Assembly: GCF_008017825.1 (NCBI RefSeq)
Contig: NZ_VRLS01000026.1
Location: forward strand, 62,001 to 126,000
DNA length: 64,000 nucleotides
Reading direction: 5' to 3'
DNA from: Mesonia sp008017825
Lineage (GTDB): Bacteria; Bacteroidota; Bacteroidia; Flavobacteriales; Flavobacteriaceae
Numbering within the stretch: the stretch's first letter is position 1; each line of letters opens with the position of its first letter. The position numbers and the translations under genes are program-made. Under the pieces are notes generated by a model. The model searched no databases and was not told the DNA's origin. It saw only the letters and a list, made by a program, of their open reading frames with translations. Below, one piece after another: positions 7,177 to 15,763 of this stretch.

Positions 7177-8946
7177 ATGGCGAATAAAACAGGAAATGCT
7201 TTTGATTTTGGTTTGTTTAGAAGATTGCTTAAATATACCAATCCTTATAAATGGACATTTTATTTTGTCGCTTTTGCTGCAGTATTACTTTCACTGCTAG
7301 GTGTTTTACGTCCTTATTTAACTAAAATTACAATTAACGACAGCATTGTTCCTAAAGATAATGATAACCTTATATTTTATGTAGCTTTAATGCTAGGGGT
7401 GCTTGTTTTAGAAGTAATTTTTCAATTTTGTTTTATTTATTTCGCCAATTGGTTAGGGCAAGAAGTAATTAGAGATATACGTGTTAATCTCTTCGATCAT
7501 ATGTTGCAATTTAAAAAGCAATATTATGATCAGTCTGCTGTAGGACGTTTGGTAACCAGAGCGGTAAGTGATATAGAAACGATAGCGAGTATTTTTAGTC
7601 AAGGTTTATTTATGATTATAAGTGACTTGCTAAAAATGTTAGTGGTTTTGGTCTTTATGTTTTTTCAAGATTGGAAACTAACCTGTTTAGTTTTAGCGGT
7701 ACTTCCGTTTATATTATATGCTACGAGAGTATTTCAGCAAAAAATGAAAATTGCTTTTGAAGAAGTAAGAACGCAAGTTTCTAATCTTAATTCTTTTGTT
7801 CAGGAACGAATTACGGGTATGAAAATTCTACATATTTTTGGAAGAGAAGCTATAGAATACAAACGTTTTAAAGATATAAACCACAAACACAAAAAAGCGT
7901 GGATTAAGACAGTGTGGTATAACTCTATTTTCTTTCCAATTGCTGAAATGTCTAGCTCTATCGCTATTGGTTTAGTCGTTTGGTTTGGAGGTTTACAAAT
8001 TACTAGCGGAGATACTTTAGACCTGGGTATTATCGTGATGTTTATTCAACTTATTCAGATGTTATTTCGTCCGTTAAGACAAATAGCCGATAAGTTTAAT
8101 ACTTTACAAATGGGTATGGTAGCCGCTAATAGGGTATTTGCAATCTTAGATACCAAGTCTAAAATAGAAAATACTGGTACGCTTACCGCGGAAAATTTAA
8201 CCGGAGAGATCAAGTTTAAAGATATCCGCTTTAGCTATATTCAGGGAGAAGAAGTGGTAAAAGGTATTTCTCTGGAAGTTCACGCAGGGGAAACTGTTGC
8301 AATTGTTGGGGCTACTGGAGCAGGGAAAAGTACCATTATTAATTTATTAAGTAGATTTTATGAAACCGATAGTGGTGAAATTTCTATAGATAACACTAAT
8401 ATCAAAGAATTTACACTTCGTTCTTTACGAAATGAGATTGCAGTGGTGTTACAAGATGTATTTTTGTTTGCAGATACTATTATGAAAAACATTACTTTAG
8501 GTAACCCTGAAATTACCGAAGAAGAAGTAATAGATGCAGCCAAACAAATTGGGGTTCATAATTTTATAGCAACCCTCCCTAACGGTTATCATTACAATGT
8601 GAAAGAACGCGGAGTAATGTTGTCTAGTGGTCAGCGTCAATTAATAGCATTTTTAAGAGCTTACGTGAGTAACCCATCTATTCTAGTATTAGATGAGGCT
8701 ACCTCTTCTGTAGATAGTTATAGTGAACAACTTATGCAAGAAGCTACAGATAAAGTAACAAAAGGACGAACATCAATTGTGATTGCGCATCGTCTGGCAA
8801 CCATAAAAAAAGCAGATAAAATTATTGTAATGGATGCAGGAAAAATTGTAGAAATAGGAACGCACCACCAATTACTTCAGCAAGAAAATGGCTATTATAG
8901 AAATCTCTATGAAGTGCAATTTATGGAAGAAGAAGTAGGGGAGTAA
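7177..8946 (+). CDS. ABC exporter, fused permease and ATPase (MsbA-like)
   Basis: 589 residues. An N-terminal six-helix exporter domain (about 25-320) is followed by an ATPase with Walker A GATGAGKST (about 378), Q-loop LQDVF, signature LSSGQRQ (about 482), Walker B ILVLDEAT and an H-loop IAHRLAT. A homodimer would export a lipid, peptide or drug. MsbA-like lipid flipping is possible but the substrate is not shown by the sequence. The signature has Ser in place of the first Gly of LSGGQ, a common variant. It follows truA by 4 bp and ends convergently 4 bp from cdaA. Confidence 0.9.
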   Translation: MANKTGNAFDFGLFRRLLKYTNPYKWTFYFVAFAAVLLSLLGVLRPYLTKITINDSIVPKDNDNLIFYVALMLGVLVLEVIFQFCFIYFANWLGQEVIRDIRVNLFDHMLQFKKQYYDQSAVGRLVTRAVSDIETIASIFSQGLFMIISDLLKMLVVLVFMFFQDWKLTCLVLAVLPFILYATRVFQQKMKIAFEEVRTQVSNLNSFVQERITGMKILHIFGREAIEYKRFKDINHKHKKAWIKTVWYNSIFFPIAEMSSSIAIGLVVWFGGLQITSGDTLDLGIIVMFIQLIQMLFRPLRQIADKFNTLQMGMVAANRVFAILDTKSKIENTGTLTAENLTGEIKFKDIRFSYIQGEEVVKGISLEVHAGETVAIVGATGAGKSTIINLLSRFYETDSGEISIDNTNIKEFTLRSLRNEIAVVLQDVFLFADTIMKNITLGNPEITEEEVIDAAKQIGVHNFIATLPNGYHYNVKERGVMLSSGQRQLIAFLRAYVSNPSILVLDEATSSVDSYSEQLMQEATDKVTKGRTSIVIAHRLATIKKADKIIVMDAGKIVEIGTHHQLLQQENGYYRNLYEVQFMEEEVGE

Positions 8947-8950
8947 TGTT

Positions 8951-9736
8951 TTACTCTAAATCTTCTCTTAATTTATTACCTAATTCTTCATAGGATTCGA
9001 ACATCTCAAATGAGCCATTTTTAATATAAGAGGTCTGTCCGGTTTCTTCACTTACTACTAAAGCTAAAGCATCAGTTTTTTCGGTAATTCCAACTGCGGC
9101 TCGATGTCTTAATCCAAAACGTAGTGGGATACTTCTATCGTTACTTACGGGTAAAATTACCCGAGTGGCCGTTATTTTATTCTCTTCAATGATTAAAGCT
9201 CCATCGTGTAAAGTACTGTTTTTGTAAAATATCGATTCCAAAATGGGTTGATTCAATTCAATATCCATAATGTCACCCGAATTTTTTATAAAATCTAAAC
9301 TTGTACTTCGCTTAAGAACTATTAAAGCTCCCGTAGAACTTTTTCCCATACTTTCACAAGCTTTAATAATTGATGTAACATCGGTAGTTAGTTCTTTTTC
9401 GTCATCTCTTAAAAAACGCAGGTGTTTAATGAGTTTTCTCTTGTTTCCAAAATTGGTAGAACCTACCATTAATAAAAACTTCCTAATTTCTTGCTGAAAG
9501 ACTACAATAAGAGCAAACATTCCTACTCCAATAAATTGCCCAAGAATGCTGCTTAGCATTTCCATTTGTAAAACCTGAGTTAGTTTCCATGCTAAGTAAA
9601 CAATTACGATTCCTATAAAGATATTAATTGCAGCACTCCCTTTTACTAATTTGTAAATATAATATAGAAGTATAGCTACCAATAAAATATCAATGATATC
9701 GAGAATGCGTAAGTCTAGAAAATTGAAGGTTTCCAA
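8951..9736 (-). CDS. cdaA: Diadenylate cyclase (c-di-AMP synthase)
   Basis: Makes c-di-AMP from two ATP at the membrane. The 261 residues have three N-terminal transmembrane helices (about 13-31, 36-54, 62-80), a short linker and a DAC domain with the catalytic DGA at 178-180 and RHR at 210-212 followed by AAVGITEKTDA. This is the CdaA architecture, not DisA or CdaS. It lies 33 bp after folP on the same strand, so it is probably cotranscribed. No CdaR or GlmM gene is adjacent, unlike in Firmicutes. Confidence 0.95.
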   Translation of the reverse strand: METFNFLDLRILDIIDILLVAILLYYIYKLVKGSAAINIFIGIVIVYLAWKLTQVLQMEMLSSILGQFIGVGMFALIVVFQQEIRKFLLMVGSTNFGNKRKLIKHLRFLRDDEKELTTDVTSIIKACESMGKSSTGALIVLKRSTSLDFIKNSGDIMDIELNQPILESIFYKNSTLHDGALIIEENKITATRVILPVSNDRSIPLRFGLRHRAAVGITEKTDALALVVSEETGQTSYIKNGSFEMFESYEELGNKLREDLE

Positions 9737-9769
9737 ATATTGCTTTTTTGTAAATTTATAAATTTAATC

Positions 9770-10588
9770 CTAAAGTTGAGCCACCAAGTCAATACATTCT
9801 TTGGCTTCTTTTACATCGTGAACCCTTAATAATTTAGCACCTTGTTGTAGAGCTAAAGTATTTAAAACACTTGTTCCGTTAAGAGCTTCTTTAGCTGAAA
9901 TTTCTAAAGTTTTATAAATCATAGACTTTCTTGAAAGTCCAGCTAAAACGGGAATTTCGAGCACGTTTAATAAAGAAAGATTTTTAAGTAATTCAAAATT
10001 TTGAGAAGTAGTTTTAGCAAATCCAAAGCCTGGATCTAGGATAATATCGTGAATCCCAAAACTTCTAGCTTCAGCTACTTTATTAGAGAAATAGTAGATT
10101 ATATCCTGTAAAAGGTCATCATACTGAGTTAATGATTGCATCGTTTTTGGCGTACCGCGCATGTGCATTAAAATATAGGGAACTTTTAATTCGCCTATAG
10201 TCTTCATCATTAATTTGTCTAGGCTTCCGCCGGAAATGTCATTAATAATTGCAGCTCCGCTATCAACAGCTTTTCTAGCAATTTCGCTTCTAAAGGTATC
10301 GATAGATAAAATAATATCTGGAAATTCTTTTTGTAAGAGTTCAATTACCGGCATTAGACGTTGCATTTCTTTTTCCGTGGAAACGTCTTCAGCATTGGGA
10401 CGAGAGCTATATGCGCCAACGTCAATACAAAATGCCCCATCGGCAAGCATTTTTTCGGTTTGCTGAAGAATTTCTTGTTCATTTTTATAAGATCCACCAT
10501 CATAAAATGAGTCGGGTGTAAGGTTAAGAATCCCCATGATTTTGGGAGTTTCTAGCGAAATAAGCTTTCCGTTGCAATTAATTGTCAT
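9770..10588 (-). CDS. folP: Dihydropteroate synthase
   Basis: Joins p-aminobenzoate to 6-hydroxymethyl-dihydropterin diphosphate in folate synthesis; it is the sulfonamide target. The 272 residues form a TIM barrel with the signature GILNLTPDSFYDGG (about 18-31), DVGAYSSRP, SIDTFRSE, NDISGG, and the Lys/Arg loop AGLSRKSM near the C-terminal third. It is the first gene of a folP-cdaA unit and diverges from the DUF1599 gene. Confidence 0.97.
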   Translation of the reverse strand: MTINCNGKLISLETPKIMGILNLTPDSFYDGGSYKNEQEILQQTEKMLADGAFCIDVGAYSSRPNAEDVSTEKEMQRLMPVIELLQKEFPDIILSIDTFRSEIARKAVDSGAAIINDISGGSLDKLMMKTIGELKVPYILMHMRGTPKTMQSLTQYDDLLQDIIYYFSNKVAEARSFGIHDIILDPGFGFAKTTSQNFELLKNLSLLNVLEIPVLAGLSRKSMIYKTLEISAKEALNGTSVLNTLALQQGAKLLRVHDVKEAKECIDLVAQL

Positions 10589-10600
10589 ATAAAGATAAAA

Positions 10601-10608
10601 TAACTTTG
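10601..10608 (+). promoter_or_regulatory. -7 box of the DUF1599 operon
   Basis: TAACTTTG, a perfect -7 box. TTG at 10582-10584 is 16 bp upstream. The predicted start near 10615 excludes the TTG at 10614 as initiator and supports the ATG at 10656. Confidence 0.55.
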
Positions 10609-10655
10609 AATAGTTGAAATATTTCTCCGAAATTTACGCAAAATACAGCGTTTTC

Positions 10656-11201
10656 ATGCAAAATACTTCTTTACAATATGATTCGGTCATTTCTAAATGC
10701 CGAGAATTGTTTCAACATAAAATGAAAGATTATGGTAGCGCTTGGCGAATTTTACGTTTGCCGTCGTTAACCGATCAAATTTTCATAAAAGCACAACGCA
10801 TTAGAGGCTTACAGCAAAATGCTGAGCAGAAAGTTGATGAGGGAGAAATACCAGAATTTATAGGAGTTATTAATTATTGTATTATGGCTTTAATTCAGCA
10901 AGAAAATGGGGTGGCAGAGCAACCCGATTTTTCTCTAGAGAAAGCGTTAGAACATTATGATCGGCAAGTAAATGTCACCAAACAATTGATGGAAAATAAA
11001 AATCATGATTATGGGGAAGCTTGGCGAGAAATGCGAGTGAGTTCATTAACCGATTTAATTTTACAAAAACTTCTTCGCGTAAAACAAATAGAAAATAATA
11101 AAGGAAAAACAACCGTAAGTGAGGGGATCGATGCAAATTATCAAGATATGATTAATTATTCCGTATTCGCCCTTATTCTTCTTAACTTCCACGAATCTTA
11201 A
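10656..11201 (+). CDS. DUF1599 protein with two internal repeats
   Basis: 181 residues made of two copies of one module. KMKDYGSAWRILRLPSLTDQ (about 22-41) and KNHDYGEAWREMRVSSLTDL (about 113-132) each lead into a helix with KxxRxxxxE-like spacing. The repeated DYGxAWR core could be a nucleotide or metal site. I recall the family being called a nucleotide-modification-associated domain, but no activity is established. The ATG at 10656 is preferred to an upstream TTG on promoter grounds. It is 14 bp ahead of the DoxX-like gene in an operon. Confidence 0.8.
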   Translation: MQNTSLQYDSVISKCRELFQHKMKDYGSAWRILRLPSLTDQIFIKAQRIRGLQQNAEQKVDEGEIPEFIGVINYCIMALIQQENGVAEQPDFSLEKALEHYDRQVNVTKQLMENKNHDYGEAWREMRVSSLTDLILQKLLRVKQIENNKGKTTVSEGIDANYQDMINYSVFALILLNFHES

Positions 11202-11215
11202 AAATAATAATTGTT

Positions 11216-12313
11216 ATGAAAGCATTAGTTGGCTTTGCTAGAGTATTTGTAGGTATACTTTTCATTTTTAGTGGTTTTGTAAAACTCAATGACCCTGTTG
11301 GTTTTTCATATAAACTTCAAGAGTATTTTAGTCCGGGAGTTTTAGATATTCCTTTTTTAATTCCAGTTGCTTTAGCCTTGGCGGTAATCTTAGTAATTGC
11401 GGAAGTAATGCTAGGAGTAACTTTACTTTTAGGGTATTTGAAAAAGTTTACTGTTTGGAGTTTACTGCTAATGATTGCCTTTTTTACTTTTCTTACATTT
11501 TATTCTGCTTATTTTAATAAAGTTACCGATTGTGGTTGTTTTGGTGATGCGATTCCCTTAACGCCTTGGCAATCTTTTTATAAGGATGTTATTTTAAGTG
11601 TATTGATATTAATTTTATTTTTTAATCAAAAATACATTAACCCTATATTTAAACCTGCTTCTCATAAGTGGATTGTATTTGTAGTGTTTATAGGATGTTT
11701 AGGTTTTGCTTACCACGTTTTAATGCATTTACCTGCAATAGATTTTAGAGCCTATAAAGTTGGAGCAAATATTTCTGAAGGAATGAAAATGCCAGCCGAT
11801 GCTAAGCAAGCAGTGTATGATTATAACTGGAAATTTAACGTAGGCGGACAAGAAAAAATAGTGACAACTCAAGGTGCTTATCCATCTGTCGATGGAGAGT
11901 TTATAGAAGTTAATACAGAAGTTGTTGAAGAAGGTTATGAACCGCCAATTCACGATTTTTCTTTACAACAAGGAGGAGAAGATTTTACAGAAGAAATTTT
12001 AAGTACGCCTAAAGTACTTATGGTATCTGCCTATAATTTATCTAAAAGTGAAAAAGCAGGATGGAGTGCTATTAAAGATGAAATTGCAGCAGCACAACAA
12101 AAAGGATACCGTGTTATAGGTTTGTCTGCTTCTGGACCTAATGAAATTAGTAAAATTAAAGATATTTATGGTATCGATATTCCATTTTATTTTGCAGATG
12201 AAACGGCTATTAAAACAATAGTACGTTCTAATCCTGGTTTAGTAACTTTAGAAAAAGGTACTATTATGCAAAAGTTACATTGGAATGATGCTGAAGATTT
12301 AGAGATCAGGTAA
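11216..12313 (+). CDS. DoxX/MauE-like membrane protein with thioredoxin-like tail (BT_3928-type)
   Basis: 365 residues. Four N-terminal helices (within about 5-135) carry the DoxX/MauE hallmarks FSGFVKLNDP and DCGCFGD; a further helix lies near 150-168. A periplasmic or cytoplasmic domain (about 225-365) looks thioredoxin/peroxiredoxin-like (PPIHDFSL, KVLMVSAYNL, YGIDIPFYFAD) but lacks a CxxC. The family is typical of Bacteroidota and probably handles redox or quinone chemistry. The DCGCF cysteines are the likely active pair, and the actual role is unknown. It is cotranscribed with the DUF1599 gene. Confidence 0.75.
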   Translation: MKALVGFARVFVGILFIFSGFVKLNDPVGFSYKLQEYFSPGVLDIPFLIPVALALAVILVIAEVMLGVTLLLGYLKKFTVWSLLLMIAFFTFLTFYSAYFNKVTDCGCFGDAIPLTPWQSFYKDVILSVLILILFFNQKYINPIFKPASHKWIVFVVFIGCLGFAYHVLMHLPAIDFRAYKVGANISEGMKMPADAKQAVYDYNWKFNVGGQEKIVTTQGAYPSVDGEFIEVNTEVVEEGYEPPIHDFSLQQGGEDFTEEILSTPKVLMVSAYNLSKSEKAGWSAIKDEIAAAQQKGYRVIGLSASGPNEISKIKDIYGIDIPFYFADETAIKTIVRSNPGLVTLEKGTIMQKLHWNDAEDLEIR

Positions 12314-12474
12314 TCTAGATACTTTGGCAAAGTGTAAGATAAAGTTGATCTGTTTACCAATTGACTTATCTACACGTATTCTTTTGTAATTAGTGATTTT
12401 TATAATTATAAGTGAAATCTATACAATCGAATTTTTTTGTTGCCAAAGATTTTAAACTTTTAAAATGATTTAGG

Positions 12475-13551
12475 TTGCTAAAATATATCATCTATAAAAT
12501 AGGCTATGCTTTGCTCACACTGTTTGGTGTGGTAAGTATCATCTTTTTCTTATTTACTGTACTTCCTGGAGACCCTGCACAAATGATGTTAGGCCAAAAT
12601 GAAAGTGAAGAGCAATTAGAAGCAGTAAGAGCAAAATATGGATTTGATCAGCCTATTTCTGTTCAGTATTTGTATTACATTAATGATTTGTCACCAGTTT
12701 CGTTTCATTCCGTAAAGCGAAATGATTATACATATTTAGATGATAACAAGTATAACGCAGTAAAGCTGTTTACTATTTCAGGAACGAGTTTAGCGTTAAA
12801 AACACCTTATTTAAGAGAATCTTTTCAGAAAAATGGGAAGAAAGTATCAACAGTTATTGCAGAAACTTTGCCTAATACATTTGTGCTCGCTTTTACCGCA
12901 ATTACAATTGCTTTACTTGTCGGAATTTTCTTTGGAATCATTTCAGCGTTACAAAAGGATTCGTGGCTCGATAAAACCATACAAGTTTTGAGTACGGTAG
13001 GAATGAGTGTTCCTTCATTTTTTAGCGCTATATTATTTGCTTGGTTTTTTGCATACGTTTTGGGAGAATATACGCATTTAAACACCACCGGAAGTTTATA
13101 TGAATTAGATGATTTTGGAGAGAAAAATCATCTAATGCTCAAAAATCTTATTTTACCCGCCATTGTTTTAGGGATTCGACCTTTGGCAGTTGTAATACAG
13201 CTTATGAGAAATTCTTTATTAGAAGTTTTACAACAGGATTATATACGAACAGCCAAAGCAAAAGGTTTGTCAATGCCCACCATCATTCGTAAGCACGCAT
13301 TAAAAAACGCGTTAAATCCCGTAATTACAGCGATTTCTGGTTGGTTTGCTTCTATGTTAGCAGGAGCTGTTTTTGTAGAATATATTTTTGGCTGGAATGG
13401 TTTGGGAAAAGAAATTGTAAATGCGCTTAATACCTTAGATCTACCCATTATTATGGGATCGGTTTTAATTATTGCGCTTATGTTTATACTTATTAATATT
13501 TTTGTAGATATTATTTATGGTTGGTTAGACCCAAAAATCGCCAACACTTAA
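12475..13551 (+). CDS. Lone DppB/OppB-type ABC transporter permease
   Basis: 358 residues with the peptide/nickel-type permease layout. The N-terminal helix contains GVVSIIFFLFTVLPGDPA, a variable periplasmic loop follows, then five helices with the EAA-type segment DYIRTAKAKGLSMPTIIRKH and a C-terminal AGAVFVEYIFGWNGLG motif. It would form half of an importer pore for dipeptides or similar solutes. No DppC, ATPase or binding-protein gene is adjacent, so its partners must be elsewhere or it is an orphan. The initiator appears to be TTG, because the ATG just upstream meets a stop at once. The stop is 10 bp before tpiA. Confidence 0.85.
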   Translation: MLKYIIYKIGYALLTLFGVVSIIFFLFTVLPGDPAQMMLGQNESEEQLEAVRAKYGFDQPISVQYLYYINDLSPVSFHSVKRNDYTYLDDNKYNAVKLFTISGTSLALKTPYLRESFQKNGKKVSTVIAETLPNTFVLAFTAITIALLVGIFFGIISALQKDSWLDKTIQVLSTVGMSVPSFFSAILFAWFFAYVLGEYTHLNTTGSLYELDDFGEKNHLMLKNLILPAIVLGIRPLAVVIQLMRNSLLEVLQQDYIRTAKAKGLSMPTIIRKHALKNALNPVITAISGWFASMLAGAVFVEYIFGWNGLGKEIVNALNTLDLPIIMGSVLIIALMFILINIFVDIIYGWLDPKIANT

Positions 13552-13561
13552 AAAAGAAATT

Positions 13562-14311
13562 ATGAGAGAAAAAATAGTAGCAGGAAATTGGAAAATGAAC
13601 TGTGATATACAGGAAATGAAAACTTTACTGAATGATTTAAAAGAGAAAGATTTTAATGATGGAGTAAAAGTAATGGTTGCACCTTCCTTCACCAATCTAT
13701 ATTTAGCTAAAGAAATTTTAAATGATACTAACATAGAAGTTGCAGCGCAGAATATGCACGAAGCAGAAAACGGTGCTTATACAGGAGAGATTTCTGCTCC
13801 TATGTTAACCAGTCTTCAGGTAAAAACTGTGATTCTAGGTCATAGCGAACGTAGAAGTATTTTTAATGAAAATAACGAGTTGTTAGCTTCTAAAGTTAAA
13901 TCTGCTTTAGCGAAAGGCTTAAAAATAATATTTTGCATAGGAGAGGAATTAGAAGCTAGAAAAAATAATAAACACGTAGAGGTGGTTAAAAAACAATTAA
14001 GCGATAGCGTTTTTACCTTAACGGAAGAGGAGTGGAAATCTATCACTTTAGCATACGAGCCAGTTTGGGCTATTGGAACAGGAGAAACTGCTAGTCCGCA
14101 GCAAGCACAAGATATGCACGCAGAGATTAGAAAATTGATTGCAGATACTTATTCTTCCGCTACAGCGGAAAAAGTTTCTATTCTCTACGGCGGAAGCGTA
14201 AAACCCAACAACGCTAAAGAAATTTTTGCCATGCAAGATGTCGACGGCGGACTTATTGGCGGAGCAGCGCTTAAAGCCGAAGATTTTACACAAATCGTTA
14301 ATTCCTTTTAA
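13562..14311 (+). CDS. tpiA: Triosephosphate isomerase
   Basis: Interconverts dihydroxyacetone phosphate and glyceraldehyde 3-phosphate. The 249 residues carry the full active site: Lys11 in AGNWKMN, His94 in ILGHSERRS, Glu166 in AYEPVWAIGTG, and the C-terminal phosphate-binding loops YGGSVK and GLIGGAAL. It lies between the permease (10 bp) and prmA (1 bp), so all three are probably cotranscribed. A TTCCGCT/AGCGGAA inverted repeat at 14155-14170 lies within the gene. Confidence 0.98.
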   Translation: MREKIVAGNWKMNCDIQEMKTLLNDLKEKDFNDGVKVMVAPSFTNLYLAKEILNDTNIEVAAQNMHEAENGAYTGEISAPMLTSLQVKTVILGHSERRSIFNENNELLASKVKSALAKGLKIIFCIGEELEARKNNKHVEVVKKQLSDSVFTLTEEEWKSITLAYEPVWAIGTGETASPQQAQDMHAEIRKLIADTYSSATAEKVSILYGGSVKPNNAKEIFAMQDVDGGLIGGAALKAEDFTQIVNSF

Positions 14312-14312
14312 T

Positions 14313-15146
14313 ATGACACCTGTATATATTGGTTATTTTTTTAAAGTTGAACCACTTCAACCCGCATCAGATATTTTAATTGCAGAGCTGGGAGAGTTAG
14401 GATTTGATAGTTTTGTAGAAACCGAAGAAGGTATTGAAGCTTACATTATTAAAGACCAGCACCAAGAAGCTTTAGTAAAGGAAGTTTCAATCTTAGAGAA
14501 TGAAAATTTTAAGATTAGTTACACCATTCAAGAGTTTGAACAAGTGAATTGGAATGAAGAATGGGAAAAGAATTTCTCTCCTATTTTGGTTGATAATGTT
14601 TGTCAAGTAAGAGCTCCATTTCATCCAAAAAAGGAAACGGAGTATGATATTGTTATCGAACCTAAAATGTCTTTTGGTACTGGACATCATGCCACAACGC
14701 ATATGATGATTCAGCATATATTAAAAGATGATATGCGAGAAAAAAGTGTACTAGATATGGGTTGCGGTACAGGAGTTTTAGCAATTCTAGCATCAATGAA
14801 AGGAGCCACTCCAGTTGAAGCTATAGATATCGATAATTGGTGCTACTTAAATACTTTAGAAAATGTCGAGCGTAACAATTGCTCAACTATAAAAGTAGAA
14901 GAGGGGGAAGCTTCTTTACTCCCTGGGAGAAGTTACGATATTATCATTGCAAATATTAATCGTAATATTTTATTAAATGATTTACCCGTTTACACGGATT
15001 GCTTAGCAGAAAATGGTGAGATTTATTTAAGCGGATTTTACGAAGAGGATTTACCTATTATTACAGAAAAATGTGAAAGTTTAGGCTTAAAACTCGACAA
15101 TCATTTGGTTCGAGAAAATTGGGTTGCTGTAAAATTTGTTAAATAA
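14313..15146 (+). CDS. prmA: Ribosomal protein L11 methyltransferase
   Basis: Methylates L11 using S-adenosylmethionine. The 277 residues have an N-terminal substrate-recognition domain, the linker VNWNEEWEKNFSPI, SFGTGHHATT, the SAM motif VLDMGCGTGVLA (about 145) and the post-motif IIANINRNIL, which is the PrmA form of NPPY-like motif IV. The ATG at 14313 lies 1 bp past the tpiA stop codon. Upstream in-frame starts lie inside tpiA and are not used. Confidence 0.95.
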   Translation: MTPVYIGYFFKVEPLQPASDILIAELGELGFDSFVETEEGIEAYIIKDQHQEALVKEVSILENENFKISYTIQEFEQVNWNEEWEKNFSPILVDNVCQVRAPFHPKKETEYDIVIEPKMSFGTGHHATTHMMIQHILKDDMREKSVLDMGCGTGVLAILASMKGATPVEAIDIDNWCYLNTLENVERNNCSTIKVEEGEASLLPGRSYDIIIANINRNILLNDLPVYTDCLAENGEIYLSGFYEEDLPIITEKCESLGLKLDNHLVRENWVAVKFVK

Positions 15147-15150
15147 TTTA

Positions 15151-15178
15151 TTGGGCTAGCTAAATATCTTTAATTTTG
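15151..15178 (+). promoter_or_regulatory. Promoter of clpS
   Basis: TTG at 15151-15153 and TAATTTTG at 15171-15178, spaced by 17 bp. The predicted start near 15185 leaves a short leader to the ATGs at 15197 and 15200. Confidence 0.6.
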
Positions 15179-15199
15179 TAACGTAGAAAATTGCATATG

Positions 15200-15475
15200 A
15201 TGAGCGTACAAGAAGAAGTTTTAGAAGAAGTTAAGACCAAAGAAAAGGTAAATAAACAAAATCAGATTATTGTTTTTAACGATGATGTAAATACATTTGA
15301 TCACGTAATAGACATGTTAATTGCGACTTGTGATCATGATCCTATACAAGCAGAACAATGTACAATGCTTATACATTATAAAGGTAAGTGTGAAGTGAAA
15401 ACGGGAGATTATGACGATTTAAAACCGAGATGTAGCAAGTTGCTAGATGCAGGTATAAGTGCAGAAATACAATAA
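15200..15475 (+). CDS. clpS: ATP-dependent Clp protease adaptor ClpS
   Basis: Delivers N-degron substrates to ClpAP or ClpCP. About 91 residues. The charged N-terminal tail is followed by the ClpS core IIVFNDDVNTFDHVIDML, in which Asn-Asp-Asp contacts the substrate N-terminus, and by the helix EQCTMLIHYKGKCEVKTG. Tandem ATGs at 15197 and 15200 are both possible; a TTG at 15191 is less likely. It has its own promoter and a strong terminator 19 bp after the stop codon. Confidence 0.95.
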   Translation: MSVQEEVLEEVKTKEKVNKQNQIIVFNDDVNTFDHVIDMLIATCDHDPIQAEQCTMLIHYKGKCEVKTGDYDDLKPRCSKLLDAGISAEIQ

Positions 15476-15494
15476 TTAAATACTGAAAGTAAAT

Positions 15495-15526
15495 AAAAAA
15501 GGTTGACTGTAAAGTCAACCTTTTTT
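15495..15526. terminator. Bidirectional terminator shared by clpS and the 43-residue ORF
   Basis: AAAAAAGGTTGACT and AGTCAACCTTTTTT form a perfect 14-bp stem around GTAA. It lies 19 bp after the clpS stop codon and 3 bp from the stop codon of the opposing small ORF. Confidence 0.85.
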
Positions 15527-15529
15527 GGT

Positions 15530-15661
15530 TTAGCTAATCAAATACCTACGTTTACTATTCCATAATTTTTTTCGACTAAAAACGGAGGTGTTTTTCTTTT
15601 CTTCGTGATGATTTAAAGTGCTTGAACTTAATTTGTCTAATGCGTTTACTACAGTTTTCAT
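15530..15661 (-). CDS. Unrecognised 43-residue basic small protein
   Basis: An ATG at 15661 on the minus strand opens 43 codons ending in TAA at 15532-15530. The product starts MKTVVNALDKLSSSTLNHHE and continues through a Lys/Arg-rich half with FSRKKLWNSKRR to a terminal LIS. It is soluble and basic with no transmembrane segment. Two facts argue for a real gene: it fills a 237-bp gap between converging and departing genes, and its stop codon abuts a strong bidirectional terminator. No perfect -7 box is seen upstream; a weak TACTTTG-like box is. I do not recognise the family. Confidence 0.45.
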   Translation of the reverse strand: MKTVVNALDKLSSSTLNHHEEKKNTSVFSRKKLWNSKRRYLIS

Positions 15662-15763
15662 GATGTTCGTTTTAAAAGATTGATATATCTAATAGACGCA
15701 CGATTGGTACTTTTGTTACAGTACTATGTAAAACAAAGTAGCTTTTAACATATTTTAACACTG

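Noticed and set aside
12321..12335. Inverted repeat ACTTTG-G-CAAAGT after the DoxX-like gene
   Set aside because: Arms of only six bases and no T run; not enough for a terminator or operator call.
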